Assembly: GCA_963920705.1 (NCBI GenBank)
Contig: OY987226.1
Span: 30,989,686 to 31,053,685 of the forward strand
Direction: 5' to 3'
Origin: Odiellus spinosus
Taxonomy: Eukaryota; Arthropoda; Arachnida; Opiliones; Phalangiidae
DNA length: 64,000 nt
This document shows positions 1 through 10,330 of this stretch, piece after piece. Positions within the stretch are counted from its first letter, which is position 1. Each line of letters begins with the position of its first letter. The notes beneath the pieces were generated by a model. It was given only the letters and a program-made list of their open reading frames with translations. It had not been told where the DNA came from and searched no databases. The position numbers and the translations under genes were made by a program.

Positions 1-182
1 AATTTGGTGCTTTAACCATTTTCAAAAAGCTATACATAGGTATTTAACTATAATGAGAGTAGCTTAGTGTTAATCTACTCTCATTATAGTTAAATACCTA
101 TATATATATTTTGAAAACGGCAGGAAAACATCTCGCGTAAAATTATATAACTTACGTGAGTTAATGGTTGAAACACCAAACT
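1..182. repeat. Foldback (inverted repeat) element, cut by window start
   Basis: Bases 37-62 (AGGTATTTAACTATAATGAG onward) are repeated in inverted form at about 75-100 around a 12-base loop. The outer arms also pair: TTTGGTGCTTTAACCATT near base 4 matches, in inverted form, AATGGTTGAAACACCAAA near base 163. This is the structure of a palindromic non-autonomous DNA element. The left end may lie outside the window, so no target duplication can be read. Confidence 0.7.
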
Positions 183-307
183 CTAGCTACATGGTAAAGC
201 TTTGATGCTTAATTTTTAACTTAAAAACTTATCATTCTAAAATTACGAAACCTGGTTAGGGAGATACAATAAACTAATTTGCAAAGCGTATATTTTAATT
301 GTGGCTT

Positions 308-1700
308 TTAAAAATCATTATTAAACCCAATTTCTTTATCCCCTGACCTTATTACACCCAATTTCTTAATTCCCTCACCTTCTTAAACCCAATTTAATTA
401 TTCCCTTACAATATTAAACCCAATTTCATTATTCCCTGACCTTATTACACCCAATTTCTTAATTCTCTCACCTTCTTAAACCCAATTTCATTATTCCCTG
501 ACATTATTAAACCCAATTTCGTTATCCCTGACCTTGTTACGCCCAATTTCTTAATTCCCTCACCTTCTTAAACCCAATTTCATTATTCCCTGACAATATT
601 AAACCCAATTTCTTAATTCCCTCACCTTCTTAAACCCAATTTCATTATTCCCTGACATTATTAAACCCAATTTCGTTATCCCTGACCTTGTTACACCCAA
701 TTTCTTAATTCCCTCACCTTCTTAAACTCAATTTCATTATTCCCTGACAATATTAAACCCTATTTCATTATTCCCTGACCTTATTACACCCAATTTCTTA
801 ATTCCCTCACCTTCTTAAACCAATTTCATTATTCCCTGACATTATTAAAACCAATTTCATTATTTCCTGACCTTATTACACCCAATTTATTAATTTCCTC
901 ACCTTCTTAAACCCAATTTCATTATTCCCTGACAATATTAAAACCAATTTCATTATTCCCTGACCTTATTACACCCAATTTCTTAATTCCCTCACCTTCT
1001 TAAACCAATCTCATTATTCCCTGACATTATTAAAACCACTTTCATTATTTCCTGACCTTATTACACCCAATTTATTAATTTCCTCACCTTCTTAAACCCA
1101 ATTTCATTATTCCCTGACAATATTAAACCCAATTTCATTATCCCCTGACCTTATTACACCCAATTTCTTAATTCCCTCACCTTCTTAAACCCAATTTCAT
1201 TATGCCCTGACCTTATTACACCCAATTTCTTAATTCCCTCACCTTCTTAAACCAATTTCATTATTCCCTGACATTATTAAACCCAATTTCATTATTTCCT
1301 GACCTTATTACACCAAATTTATTAATTTACTCACCTTCTTAAACCCAATTTCATTATTCCCTGACCTTATTACACCCAATTTCTTAATTCCCTCACCTTA
1401 AACCCAATTTCATTATTCCCTGACATTATTAAACCCAATTTCATTATTCCCTGACCTTATTACATCCAATTCCTTAATTCTCTCACCTTCTTAAACCAAA
1501 TTTCATTATTCCCTGACATTATTAAACCCAATTTCATTATCCCCTGACCTTATTACACCCAATTTCATAATTCCCGGAGCTCCTTAAGCCAAATTTCTCA
1601 ATTCCCCGACCTTACTAATATAAGATTTCCTAACCTTCTCAAACTTAATTTCTTCATTTCCTGATATTTCAGTTTAACATATTTCCCTGAGCTTATTAAA
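308..1700. repeat. Tandem array of 31-bp units paired as 62-bp dimers
   Basis: Two related 31-base units alternate. One reads CCCAATTTCATTATTCCCTG then ACCTTATTACA; the other reads CCCAATTTCTTAATTCCCTC then ACCTTCTTAAA. About 20 dimers run to roughly 1580, after which the copies decay up to about 1700 as expected at the edge of an array. Occasional units lack one base or a whole half. No long open frame is present. The words TTCCCTGAC and ATTCCCT are shared with dispersed hAT-like repeats elsewhere in the window, which hints at a common source (inference). Confidence 0.9.
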
Positions 1701-1719
1701 GGGAATAAAAGGTACTTAC

Positions 1720-1788
1720 GCGTGGGTGGTGGCGGTGGCATTCCTCCGTCCGCGTGAAACAAAGGGTTCTGAGTCGCTAGCAAGCATT
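1720..1788 (-). CDS. Candidate internal exon of an unidentified host gene (partial)
   Basis: On the minus strand a 69-base segment is bounded by a good acceptor (pyrimidine-rich TTATTTTTCTAATTTCAG, ending at 1789) and a consensus donor (GTAAGT starting at 1719). Its length is a multiple of three. In the frame beginning with the third base it reads without stops as a short peptide containing NPLFHADGG and a run of five prolines. Another open frame through the same segment is rich in Ser, Arg and Thr, so frame choice is a judgement. It is more GC-rich than its surroundings and lies between a tandem array and AT-rich repeats, as a small exon in a long repeat-filled intron would. I do not recognise the protein. 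No neighbouring exon is visible. It could be chance. Confidence 0.4.
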
Positions 1789-1824
1789 CTGAAATTAGAA
1801 AAATAAATATCCAACATTAAAAAT

Positions 1825-2085
1825 TAGATTAATCTCTATAACATGGACTTCAATGGAAAATTAACTTCAACATCATGTGATCGTTTCTAAACAAAATGGA
1901 CAATGTGACGTCATTCCCCATCGAATGACCCAGGATTGGTTAGATTTTAATAGAATTACGATAAGCCAATTCCGAGAAATTGTAATGTATGAGCAGGTAT
2001 ACCATTAATCTCTATAACATGGACTTCAATGGAAAATTTACATATTTTGAAAAATATTTAACTCATCATGTGATCGTTTCTAAAA
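1825..2085. repeat. Direct duplication of an about 70-bp segment
   Basis: TTAATCTCTATAACATGGAC followed by TTCAATGGAAAATT occurs at about 1828 and again at about 2006. Each copy is followed by CATCATGTGATCGTTTCTAA. The second copy has about 20 extra A/T bases in the middle. No coding potential is seen. Confidence 0.75.
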
Positions 2086-2089
2086 TCGT

Positions 2090-3235
2090 GATTAAATTTA
2101 ATGATTAGGTTTAAATTCAAGTTTAAGCCATCCCCTGTTTCGTCGCGTGATTAGAATTTAGTACTTTTTGATTATTTAACTTATTTTTCAGTTACATTAT
2201 TTTTAATTTATATATTTTTTGGCGATTTTAAATCAGTTTTAAATCGACTTAAAATTGTTTAATTTTATAATGATTAGGTTTAAATTGTAATTAAAGATCT
2301 AGTCTGTCTCGTCGCGCGTTAACATTCCCCCTAATTTGACCTATTTTGGTCTATTTGAATTTATGAACGAAACTCCAAAACACTATAAAGAGTATGATGA
2401 AGATATTCAAATTTAGTCGTGTTTAAAAATGAATATTGACCAAATTAGGGGGAATGATAATGCACGACGAGACAGACGAGATCTTAAACTACAATTTAAA
2501 TCTAATCATTATAAAAATTAATCAAAATTAAGTCGATTTAAAACTGATTTAAAATTGATAAAAATTCCTGAATTAAGGAACGCACCTGATAAATAAAATA
2601 TATCAAAATGGACTAAATTAGTGAGGAATCTAAGTGCAAGAGGAAACAGAGAAATTAAACTACAAACTAAACCTAATCATCAATATTAAACGCTTTCATA
2701 GTTAATGAAAATTTATATCTCCGTCATTCTGCCAAATATCATTTTTTCATTTAACTATAAGAGTTTAATTTTAATTAAATTTAATGATTAGTTTTAGATT
2801 GTAGATAAAGATCTCGTCCGTCTCGTCGTACGTTAACATTTCCCCTATTTTGGCCTATTTGAATTTTTGAAAGCAACTCTAAACCACTATGACGTAGACA
2901 TACAAATTTAGTCACATTTAAAAATGAATATAGACCAAAATAGGTCAAATTAGGGAGGATGTGAACGAGCGACGAGACAGACGAGATCTTAAACTACAAT
3001 TTAAACCTAATGATTTAAAATCGACTAAAGATCTGAATTAAGAAAGCTCGTACCAGATAAACTAAGTTAAATAATCAAAATGGACAGAATTATTGAGGAA
3101 TCTAGTGACACGATAATTAAACTATAATTTGAAACTAATTATCATTAAATTTAATCAAAATTAAACGCTTTCATAGTTAATGAAAAATTGATATCTTCGT
3201 CATATTGTCTAATATCATTTCTTTCATTAAGGCCC
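2090..3235. repeat. Two tandem copies of an AT-rich foldback family
   Basis: Each copy has inverted arms. The left arm carries AGATCT.GTCTGTCTCGTCG and CATTCCCCCTAATTTGACC; the right arm carries their complements (GGTCAAATTAGGGGGAATG, then CGACGAGACAGACGAGATCT). The arms flank about 80 bases. Copy A is roughly 2090-2640 and copy B roughly 2750-3070. The linking sequence AAACGCTTTCATAGTTAATG at about 2690 recurs at about 3165. The same family appears at 5990-6870 and 8485-8830. No open frame is seen, so it is non-autonomous. Confidence 0.75.
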
Positions 3236-3805
3236 TTCCTTAGTTTCATTTGGTGGCGCAAAAAAGAAATAGTTAAAATAAGGATAAAATTTCGCTTATT
3301 TTTCGACACAGTACTCGGGTTCAAGAACAGTTTGCATATGTTATTTTAGTCTCTATGAGGGTTGACAATGTGTAATAATCCCCCAAAGGTTTCGATAGTG
3401 TGCTAACTGCTTGCGAAGTGAAGTGAAAAAATTTCGAGAGGATGGACCCGGTGGGCGGTCTTTTTAATTTTATCAAGTCCCGCCGGCCTCTCTCTGACTC
3501 ACAGGTGTTTGTTTAAATAACCTTTTCTTTTCAAAACTAGATTTGACCTATTCTAAAGTCTATTTCCTCCCTTTTTTGCCAAGGGAGTTACGATTTATAA
3601 CGTATAAGCTAAATCTAATTAATTTAGATTGTTTAGACGCATCTTTCAAACATTTAGTATAGAATACTTATAGCTACTATGCTGTGGCACTATAGAAGTT
3701 TCTCTGTGACACAGTTGGTACAAAGAAAATGGAAATCGTACAATAGTTGGTATTATAGAATAATCTTGGATCCAGCAATAAAAGAGACACCTGTTTCTAT
3801 TGCAG
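3236..3805. other. No feature recognised
   Basis: AT-rich sequence with a few GC-richer spots (for example around 3440-3500). I see no supported open frame, splice pair, tRNA or repeat array. Confidence 0.5.
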
Positions 3806-3808
3806 ATG

Positions 3809-4376
3809 TCTTTTTTTTCAAGGTTGGGTCGAAGATTATCTATCTATAAATTTGCCAGCCTTGAAACCAACCTTAAAGGGAGAATGCAACCTAATAACAA
3901 GTGATTTTTTTTATCGATTCCTTATCGTTTAATTAGGCCTGATCCATCATTAAACAAATTAACAAACAAATATTAAACTAAAAATAAATTTAAAACTTGC
4001 CCGGAAAATAGGCTTAGCGGGATTCATGGATATCCTGGATTTCCTCGGTGCAAGGTCTAGCGACCAAATGAGCGAAGACCGATCGTTCACACGAGATCTC
4101 CACGCGTTCGATTGGTCGCTAGACCTTACACGTGAGGAAATCAGGATCTCCATGAATCCCGCTAAGCCTATTTTCTGAATAAGTTTTAAATTTATTTCTA
4201 GTATAATATTTGTTTTGTAAACTTTTTACTGGTGGACTAAGCCTATTTAAACGATAAGGAATAGATTAAAAAATCACTTATTAGGTTGCATTCTCCCTTT
4301 AAGAGCCGCTAAATAATTAGCCAACATCTTCCATAGGAACCATTAAGATGTTGGCTTTTTTCAAGGTTGGGACGAA
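3809..4376. repeat. About 30-bp direct repeats flanking the 3877-4298 element
   Basis: GATGTC then a T-run and CAAGGTTGGGTCGAAG at about 3808-3835 recurs as GATGTTGGC, T-run and CAAGGTTGGGACGAAG at about 4345-4375. The second copy follows a short hairpin (GCCAACATCTT pairing with AAGATGTTGGC, about 4320-4352). The first copy follows a weaker hairpin of similar layout. The two look like ends or copies of one older repeat into which the palindromic element inserted. Confidence 0.55.
3877..4298. mobile_element. Palindromic non-autonomous DNA element with TTAA target duplication
   Basis: The 422-base segment is almost entirely self-complementary, with its centre near 4090. It starts AGGGAGAATGCAACCTAATA and ends with the inverted copy TATTAGGTTGCATTCTCCCT (one difference). 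TTAA lies immediately outside both ends (3873-3876 and 4299-4302). TTAA targets are typical of the piggyBac and Kolobok superfamilies. The AGGG terminus fits Kolobok better, from general knowledge and not from alignment. No transposase is present. Its termini resemble those of the element at 7189-7665. Confidence 0.8.
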
Positions 4377-4513
4377 GTAGAAAGGGGGGTAGGCATCCTT
4401 CGGTATCATGCATATAAAGGGGAATGAGCCCCGTGCTCTCACTGCATGAGAGCACGGGGTTCATACCCTTTTGTATGCCTGATACTGAAGGATGCCTACC
4501 CCCTTTTCTACTA
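4375..4513. repeat. 139-bp near-perfect palindrome
   Basis: The left arm carries GGGTAGGCATCCTTCGGTAT and GAGCCCCGTGCTCTCA; the right arm carries TGAGAGCACGGGG and ATACTGAAGGATGCCTACCC. The arms are about 65 bases around a 4-5-base centre near 4443. GTAGAAA at the left matches TTTTCTAC at the right. It is a compact foldback with no open frame. I could not identify a convincing target duplication. Confidence 0.75.
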
Positions 4514-5285
4514 GCGAAGTGGTCTATTCTCTTCTTTTTTTTAGGGAAGGGGACTGACTGTTACCTCCGAAAGGGGGAGAGTGACTTTATTTTTTAATTT
4601 TGATAATGGGTTATTGCGGAAACGGGATAAAAATTGGGTATAGCACGTGCAACCCATCGTTCAGTTACCAGAGCCACCTATTAAGAAATGGCCAAACAAA
4701 CATTCTATACTATATTCGAACCTAGTAATACTTGTCAGCGCTGTAAAAAGGGTACACAATCTATAGACAATTGTTTCGTCGACAAATCTCTAATTAAAAT
4801 GAATTGAAAAATTCAAATAGCATCTTAATTGGGGAATAACCTCCATACACGAAACAGATTATAGTTAGAGTCCCTGGTTTATAATTCGCCGAGAAAAATG
4901 AAAATTAAAAACTGGAAATATAACTCCTCAGATTTTAACATTAATTCGTGACTAATTAATATAGAAATCTTAAATCATTACATGTTCTTACTCGACTATT
5001 CCTCTACAATTCTCAACCATAATTTTATAATTTGACACATTATTTCGATAGATTTGGCGACGAAACGAAGAACTTGGAAACCTAAAAAGCGACGTTTTTA
5101 AAATTAATTATATTCCAAATTAATTAACATAAACCAATTCGGTTACGTTTTAGTATAAGGGCCAAATTCTGTTTGTTAAGTGGTAAAATTAACAAAAACC
5201 AATTTACCATAAAACTATTTAAAATATGACATATTATAATCCCAAAACACTGAATAAAACAGGAAAAATTGAAGGAAGGGCCTTA
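4514..5285. other. No feature recognised
   Basis: AT-rich sequence without a supported gene, array or inverted repeat. A 61-codon plus-strand frame starting at 5226 runs into the hAT-like repeat below and is not a credible gene. Confidence 0.5.
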
Positions 5286-5292
5286 ACTATAA

Positions 5293-5480
5293 TAGGGTTG
5301 GCACAGGTTTTTCAGATTCAAATTCCCGGACTTTTCCAACGTTTTTCCCTGACTAATACTACACAATTTTTAACCTTTTATTTGTATCTTTGTTCTAATC
5401 TATACAACTGACACGGTCAGCTGAGAATCTTTTCCGCGTATAATGATTGGAATTCCCTGGCTTCTTGAAATATCTTAAAA
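5293..5480. repeat. Fragment of the hAT-like TTCCCTGAC repeat
   Basis: AGGGTTGGCACAGGTTTTTC at 5296 matches the start of the element at 5774-5987. It is followed by the family's internal words TTCCCGGACTTTTCC and TTTTTCCCTGAC. The right end is lost or degenerate around 5480. Confidence 0.6.
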
Positions 5481-5773
5481 TTCCCTAACTGTTGTGTATG
5501 TTCGTTCCAGTTGATTTCCACATAATTAGTATAAAAACAGGGGGTATTATTTATTTAGTTAAAAGAGTTACATTTGAGATACTGATAGATGCATGACTGC
5601 TATTCCCAAAGTCCAGGATCCGAATTCCGAATTCCCTTCTACCTTCTTCTTGCCTCATGGTTTACCATGATTGCACCCGCCATCTATCTGTGGTTATTTG
5701 TACAAATCTTATCCTAGCAGACGACACAACACTAACTTTTTAAAATATCTTAAAATTCCCTGACTTTTTAAAA

Positions 5774-5987
5774 CAGGGTTGGCACAGTTTTTTCCGACTC
5801 AAATTCCCTGACTTTTGCAGGTTTTTCCCTGACCTTTTCCAACGATTTTCCCTGACAGTTTCGGCTAATACCAATCAATTTTAAAAATTTTATTTTTTAT
5901 TTTGCTTAAAAATAAACATTTTCAATAACATGGTAATCCTGACTTTTTTTTAAATATCTTAAAATTCCCTGACCTATGGCAACCCTG
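5774..5987. mobile_element. hAT-like non-autonomous element (MITE)
   Basis: The element starts CAGGGTTGGCACAG and ends CTATGGCAACCCTG, giving imperfect inverted ends of the CAGGGTTG type seen in many hAT elements. The 8 bases outside each end (TTTTAAAA and TATAAAAA) match at 6 of 8 positions, compatible with an old 8-bp hAT target duplication. The interior repeats TTCCCTGACTTTT-like words. It has no coding capacity. Related fragments lie at 5293-5480, 11427-11480 and 14636-14945. Confidence 0.6.
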
Positions 5988-5989
5988 TA

Positions 5990-6870
5990 TAAAAAGAGTT
6001 TAATTTTGATTAAATTTAATGATGATTAGGTTTAAATTGTAGTTTAAGTTTTCTGTCACGTCGCGTGATTAGATTCCTCAAGAATTTACTCCGTTTTGAT
6101 TATTTCACTTAGATTATTCAGCAAGCTCTTAATTCAGGAATTTTTGCCATTTTAAATCAGTTTTAAGTCGACTTAATTTTGATTAATTTTTATAATGATT
6201 GTTTAAATTGTAGCCTAAGATCTCGTCTGTCTCGGCTTGCAGTGACATCCCCACGTAATTTGACCTATTTTAATTTTTGAACACATCTAACATATATATC
6301 TCCGTCATAATGTCTAATGGTTTGGAGTTGCGTTCAAAAATTAAAATAGACCAAAACAGGTCAAATTAGGGGGAATGTTAACGCGCGGCGAGACAGACGA
6401 GATCATAAACTACAATATAAACCTAATCATTATAAAAATTAATCAAAATTAAGTCGATTTAAAACTGATTCAAAATTTACGAAAATATTGAATTAAACAA
6501 TTATGTACCCGAAAAACTAAGTTAAATAAATTAAAAAGTACTAAATTCTTGAGGAATCCAAACACACAACGATTCGGGGCAGATTGTAATCTACAATTTA
6601 AAACTAATCATCATTAAAGTTACTCAAAATTAAACTCATAGTTAATGAAAAAAATTATATTAGGCAGTATGACAAAGATCAATTTTTCATTAACTATGAA
6701 AGCGTTTAATTTAAATTAAATTTAATAGTGATTAGCTCTAAATTGTAGTTTAATATCTCCTCTGTCTCGTCGTGCACTTAAGATTCCTCAATAATTTAGT
6801 TAATTTATTATACTTTGTTTATCCGGTACGTTCCTTAATTCGGATGTTTTTGTCAATTTTAAATCAGTTT
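5990..6870. repeat. Further copies of the CGTCTGTCTCGTCG foldback family
   Basis: AAGATCTCGTCTGTCTC at about 6218 and its inverted partner CGAGACAGACGAGAT at about 6388 flank a core of CATCCCCACGTAATTTGACC and GGTCAAATTAGGGGGAATG. Partial copies lie on both sides (about 6000-6150 and 6690-6870). AACTATGAAAGCGTTTAAT at about 6700 is the inverted form of the linker seen near 2690 and 3165. No open frame of note. Confidence 0.7.
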
Positions 6871-6872
6871 TA

Positions 6873-7048
6873 GAGATCGGGGTTTGGACAAGAAAATTTC
6901 TGATTATTTTATCTTTATTCATAACTTAATATCTTTCGACGAAAGTCTATGATATATCCAATGTAATCGCGAGTAATTTTAAGTTTTTTTTTTTTTTGAT
7001 TAACTAATTAACTGATAGTTGTGGATTATTTTGTCCAAACCCGATCTC
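6873..7048. mobile_element. Short TA-flanked DNA element (MITE)
   Basis: The inverted ends are GAGATCGGGGTTTGGACAA on the left and TTGTCCAAACCCGATCTC on the right (one base missing). A TA dinucleotide lies outside each end, the signature of Tc1/mariner-type insertion. It sits in a member of the foldback family: AAATCAGTTTTA is on the left and ATCCGTTTTAAATCGAC on the right. The 176-base interior includes a T-run and no gene. Confidence 0.65.
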
Positions 7049-7188
7049 TAATCCGTTTTAAATCGACTTACTTTTGATTCAATTTAATGATGATTAGGTT
7101 TATTATTATTAAGAGAGGGGTGGCCTGATAAATCCGGCCAAGCACGTCGACTAGTAGTCCATTGTATAGCCCCAGGTTTAAGACTTAA

Positions 7189-7665
7189 AGGGATAATGAA
7201 AGGGCGAAACAACCTATTTTTTATCGATTAAGAATGCTAAAATAAAGAGAAAAACATTAACAAAACTCGCCAAAAAGGTTTCGTTAATTTGTAATCAATT
7301 TTCAAAGTCCCAAACTTGAAGCTACTAAGACTTGGTCGGTCAACGGGGCGAGCACGACCTGTATTTAAAAAAAAAAAAAAAAAAAAACGCGGGAGACTCG
7401 AGATCCAATCGCGAGCTAGTTGGCGTATTTTATTGTCAGCCACATTAGCGCGTGATTGGATCCCGAGACTCCCGCGTATTTAAAAAAAAATATAGGTCGT
7501 GCTCGCTCCGTTTACCGACCAAGGCTTAGCGGCTTCAAGTTTGGGACTTTGAAAATTGATTACAAATTAACGAAACCTTTTTGGTGAGTTTTGTTAATGT
7601 TTTTCTCTTTATTTTAGCATTCTTAATCGATAAAAAATAGGTTGTTTCGCCCTTTCATTATCCCT
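7189..7665. mobile_element. Palindromic non-autonomous DNA element with TTAA target duplication
   Basis: The 477-base segment is a near-complete palindrome. It begins AGGGATAATGAAAGGGCGAA and ends with the exact inverted copy TTCGCCCTTTCATTATCCCT. TTAA occurs directly outside both ends (7185-7188 and 7666-7669). A run of about 20 A in the left arm near 7367 corresponds to a shorter A-run near 7482. The 68-codon minus-strand frame inside is a by-product of the palindrome. Termini resemble those of 3877-4298, so both probably belong to one TTAA-targeting group. Confidence 0.85.
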
Positions 7666-7779
7666 TTAAAAAGTCAGATTTCTGCGATGAATCAAAGAAT
7701 TTGTTTCACCGGGATGTCAGAAACCTGATGGGTTTCCATTTGATGCGTACAAAGGTGCTCAAATCTCTGTGCTGAGTAG

Positions 7780-8484
7780 TTACCTCAACTACACAGAACA
7801 TGGGAGGAGGTCTCCTGAGTAAGGCAAGCTCTGAAGAGCGGATCGTCCCCAATACCAATCAGGTGGAGGTGCCAGTTGAGTTGACAGTGTCCAGTTAGTA
7901 GACCACTAACCAGTCGAATACTAGGCCCAGAGAGAGTGAGTAAATCCCTCGCTCTTTGCTTAGACGGACCAAGGATGAATTCCTTGGTTTGTCTCTGACC
8001 ATCCATCTCAAACCAAAGTTTTAGTTGGTGGTCAGTCGTGACTTTACGGAGTTGGTACAGCAACAGGCCAATCGGTACAGGAACAGTGGGTTCTGATCCA
8101 AAGAACCTACCCTCCGACCCCCTCCTGGCTAGGATGTCATCCTCCCTCGTTACCTTGATAGCCCTGATGTCCAGGCGAACCTTATTACGTGTACTTAGCA
8201 TCGAGAGTAAATCTAAACAGCTACAAACCAGTTTTGAGGAAATATCAAACCTATTTATAGCCTTAAGAGCAGCTTGACTATCAGAGAAAACCCGAGTAAC
8301 CTTGCCACGGTAATTCTTCTTAATACAGAAGTAAACGCAGAAGCGTATGGCAGATATTTCAGCCTGAAAAACACTAGAGTAGACCTCTAGACTTTCTTAA
8401 AAACCCAACTTTCCGGTTTGGCAGTACACCCCCGCCCCTACACCAGAGTTGGTCTTGGAACCATCAGTGAACCAGACTAAATCG
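7780..8484 (-). pseudogene. Non-LTR retrotransposon RNase H domain remnant
   Basis: On the minus strand, from about 8484 downward, the translation shows the RNase H core of an insect LINE (Jockey/I-like). It has FTDGSKT with the first catalytic Asp, then FQAEISAI with the Glu, then FSDSQAALKAI with the second Asp. A LARRGSE segment and a cysteine-containing C-terminal region (GLLTGHCQLNWHLHLIG) follow. The copy is dead: an in-frame TAA lies at 8397-8399. The stretch that normally contains a Gly-His motif (about 8140-8175) is shortened and read in shifted frames. Only the 3' part of the element is present. The upstream side stops where the foldback family begins (about 8485), so reverse transcriptase and endonuclease are absent. 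Confidence 0.8.
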
Positions 8485-8830
8485 CCTGATTAGGATTAAA
8501 TTGTAGTGCAAGATCTCGTCTGTCTCACCGTGCATTAAAATTCCCCGTAAATCTCACCTATTTTGGTCTATTTTAATTTTTGAACAGATCTAAACTTGTA
8601 TAGTATACATATTCTCCGTCATACTGTCTAGTAAATTTGGAGTCTCGTTCAAAGATTAAAATACACCAAAATGGGTTAAATTAGGGGGAATGTTAACCCG
8701 CAACGAGACAGACGAGATCTTAAACTATATAATTTTAAACCTAATTATTAAACAATTAATCAAAATTAAGTCGATTTAAAACTTTAAAATTGACAAAAAT
8801 ATCAGAATTAAGAACGGATAAACTGATTTA
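8485..8830. repeat. Copy of the CGTCTGTCTC foldback family abutting the LINE fragment
   Basis: AAGATCTCGTCTGTCTC at about 8511 is paired with GAGACAGACGAGATCTTAAA at about 8704, around the family core (CCTATTTTGGTCTATTTTAA and its partner). It begins exactly where the LINE homology ends, so it probably inserted into or replaced the upstream part of that LINE. Confidence 0.7.
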
Positions 8831-10139
8831 AAGGGAGCGTCTGCTCGATTTAGTTACGATTTCAACCGCTAGATGTAGTAATGTTTTTGTAAATTTGAAA
8901 AATGGACCTTTTCATCTAAGTCCCATGATTGGATAAAATGTGTCACGTGTATACAAAAACTTAGACTGGGGCTTCAACTGGGACATACAACGTAATGAAA
9001 ACGGTAGCCTGCTAACGCGTCTCGCTGAACAGTCCATGTTTTCTCGCGTCTGTCTTGGTAGCTCAGCTGTACCGGCTGTTTCTCTCTTTCCGTTTTAAGT
9101 CTTACTTTTGAAATCGGTCTGGCAGCGGCGCTCTTATTACGCGGCTACGATACCACGAATGAAATTCGAATTGTTTGTAAGTTTCTAAATTATATTTAAA
9201 CTATATATTAACAATATAAATACTAATCAAATAAATTTTGCAGAATCTTTTGAATGAATGGTGGTCAGGATTATTAATATGTAGGCCATGTTCTAAAAAC
9301 TTGAAACTTGGGCGGTAGGGGCCTTAGCCGACTTCAGCCTCCGAGTTTCCGCGCCGCCGCGGCAAGCAGCCTTCGCCTGAGTTTGGTTTACGAGGGCCGA
9401 GGCAGTTTAGCATGAAAATCAAAATGTTTTTACTTATTTCAAGTAATTTTAAGTATTTTAATGTTTATTTAAATATAATTTAATTAATGATTCTGCTAAT
9501 TTATTCCCATAGAGTCTTTGGCGGGAGCCAGCTAGATTTCTTCAAAGTCCAAAAATTTGTTAGGCTTATAAATTGTTTTGGAAAATTTTGAAATTTTGAC
9601 CATAGAGTTCCTGAATCTCTACTATCTTTCTCCGAATTTTATTAAAAAAAGGCTAGTAATAAAGGTATGTAATCTTAAGATATAAACAAATTATAATATT
9701 ACAGAATACGCCTTTATAAATAAAGATTGACATGTGCACGAAAATAAATCTGGCCAATAAAATTGGTAATAATTCTTTTCGAATTACTAGAACAGTTATT
9801 GCTGCTCATTTAAGATTTTGAAGGAGTAATCTCACAAAATAGGTCTCTTTATATTTTTTGTTACCTTGTTCCAATTACGTAATCAAATGATTTAGAATGT
9901 TGTTTTTAAGAGAGTACATAAAAATTAACTAAAGTAGAAAATTATTTCCCGCATTAGCAACAACGATAAAAAGGAAAAATTCTCCTCAAGGCTCGACAGC
10001 TATTATGAATTTTCTTGTAAAGTTTTAATTGTTTTGCCAATTTGAGAGGAAAACTTTTCTCATTCCATTTCCAATGTATTTTGTTATAGATCAATTGGAA
10101 TATTAGATTAACAAAGAACAGTTTACTACCAAACTATTC

Positions 10140-10170
<31 letters not shown>

Positions 10171-10320
10171 CACTAACTAACCAAAAGAGCAAATTAATTG
10201 CTTATTTTTAATTTTTATTCGTCATTAACTTAATTATTGCTTTGAAAATCAATCTGGAATATTGCTGTGAAATTCAAAACTAAAAGATTCATTAGCAGGC
10301 CTTTATAATCCAAAATTAAA
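8831..10320. other. Mostly featureless AT-rich region
   Basis: No gene is well supported. A GC-richer patch (about 9000-9160) precedes a weak first-exon candidate at 9159, listed separately. A second GC-rich patch (9310-9410) contains GCCGCCGCGGC but no clear gene. A 31-base A-run occupies about 10142-10171. Confidence 0.5.
9159..9176 (+). CDS. Weak candidate: first coding exon with a splice donor
   Basis: ATG at 9159 is followed by five codons (MKFELF) and then a consensus donor GTAAGT at 9177. A 67-base AT-rich interval ends in TTTTGCAG at about 9243. Splicing there would extend the frame by about 25 codons, to a stop near 9320. The upstream 150 bases are unusually CpG-rich for this window. 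The product would be very short and matches nothing I know, so chance is likely. Confidence 0.15.
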
Positions 10321-10330
10321 GTGATACTGT

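Noticed and set aside
4320..4360. Rho-independent-type terminator (hairpin plus T-run)
   Set aside because: The hairpin is real, but the genome is eukaryotic and no gene precedes it; it belongs to a repeat that recurs near 3770-3830.
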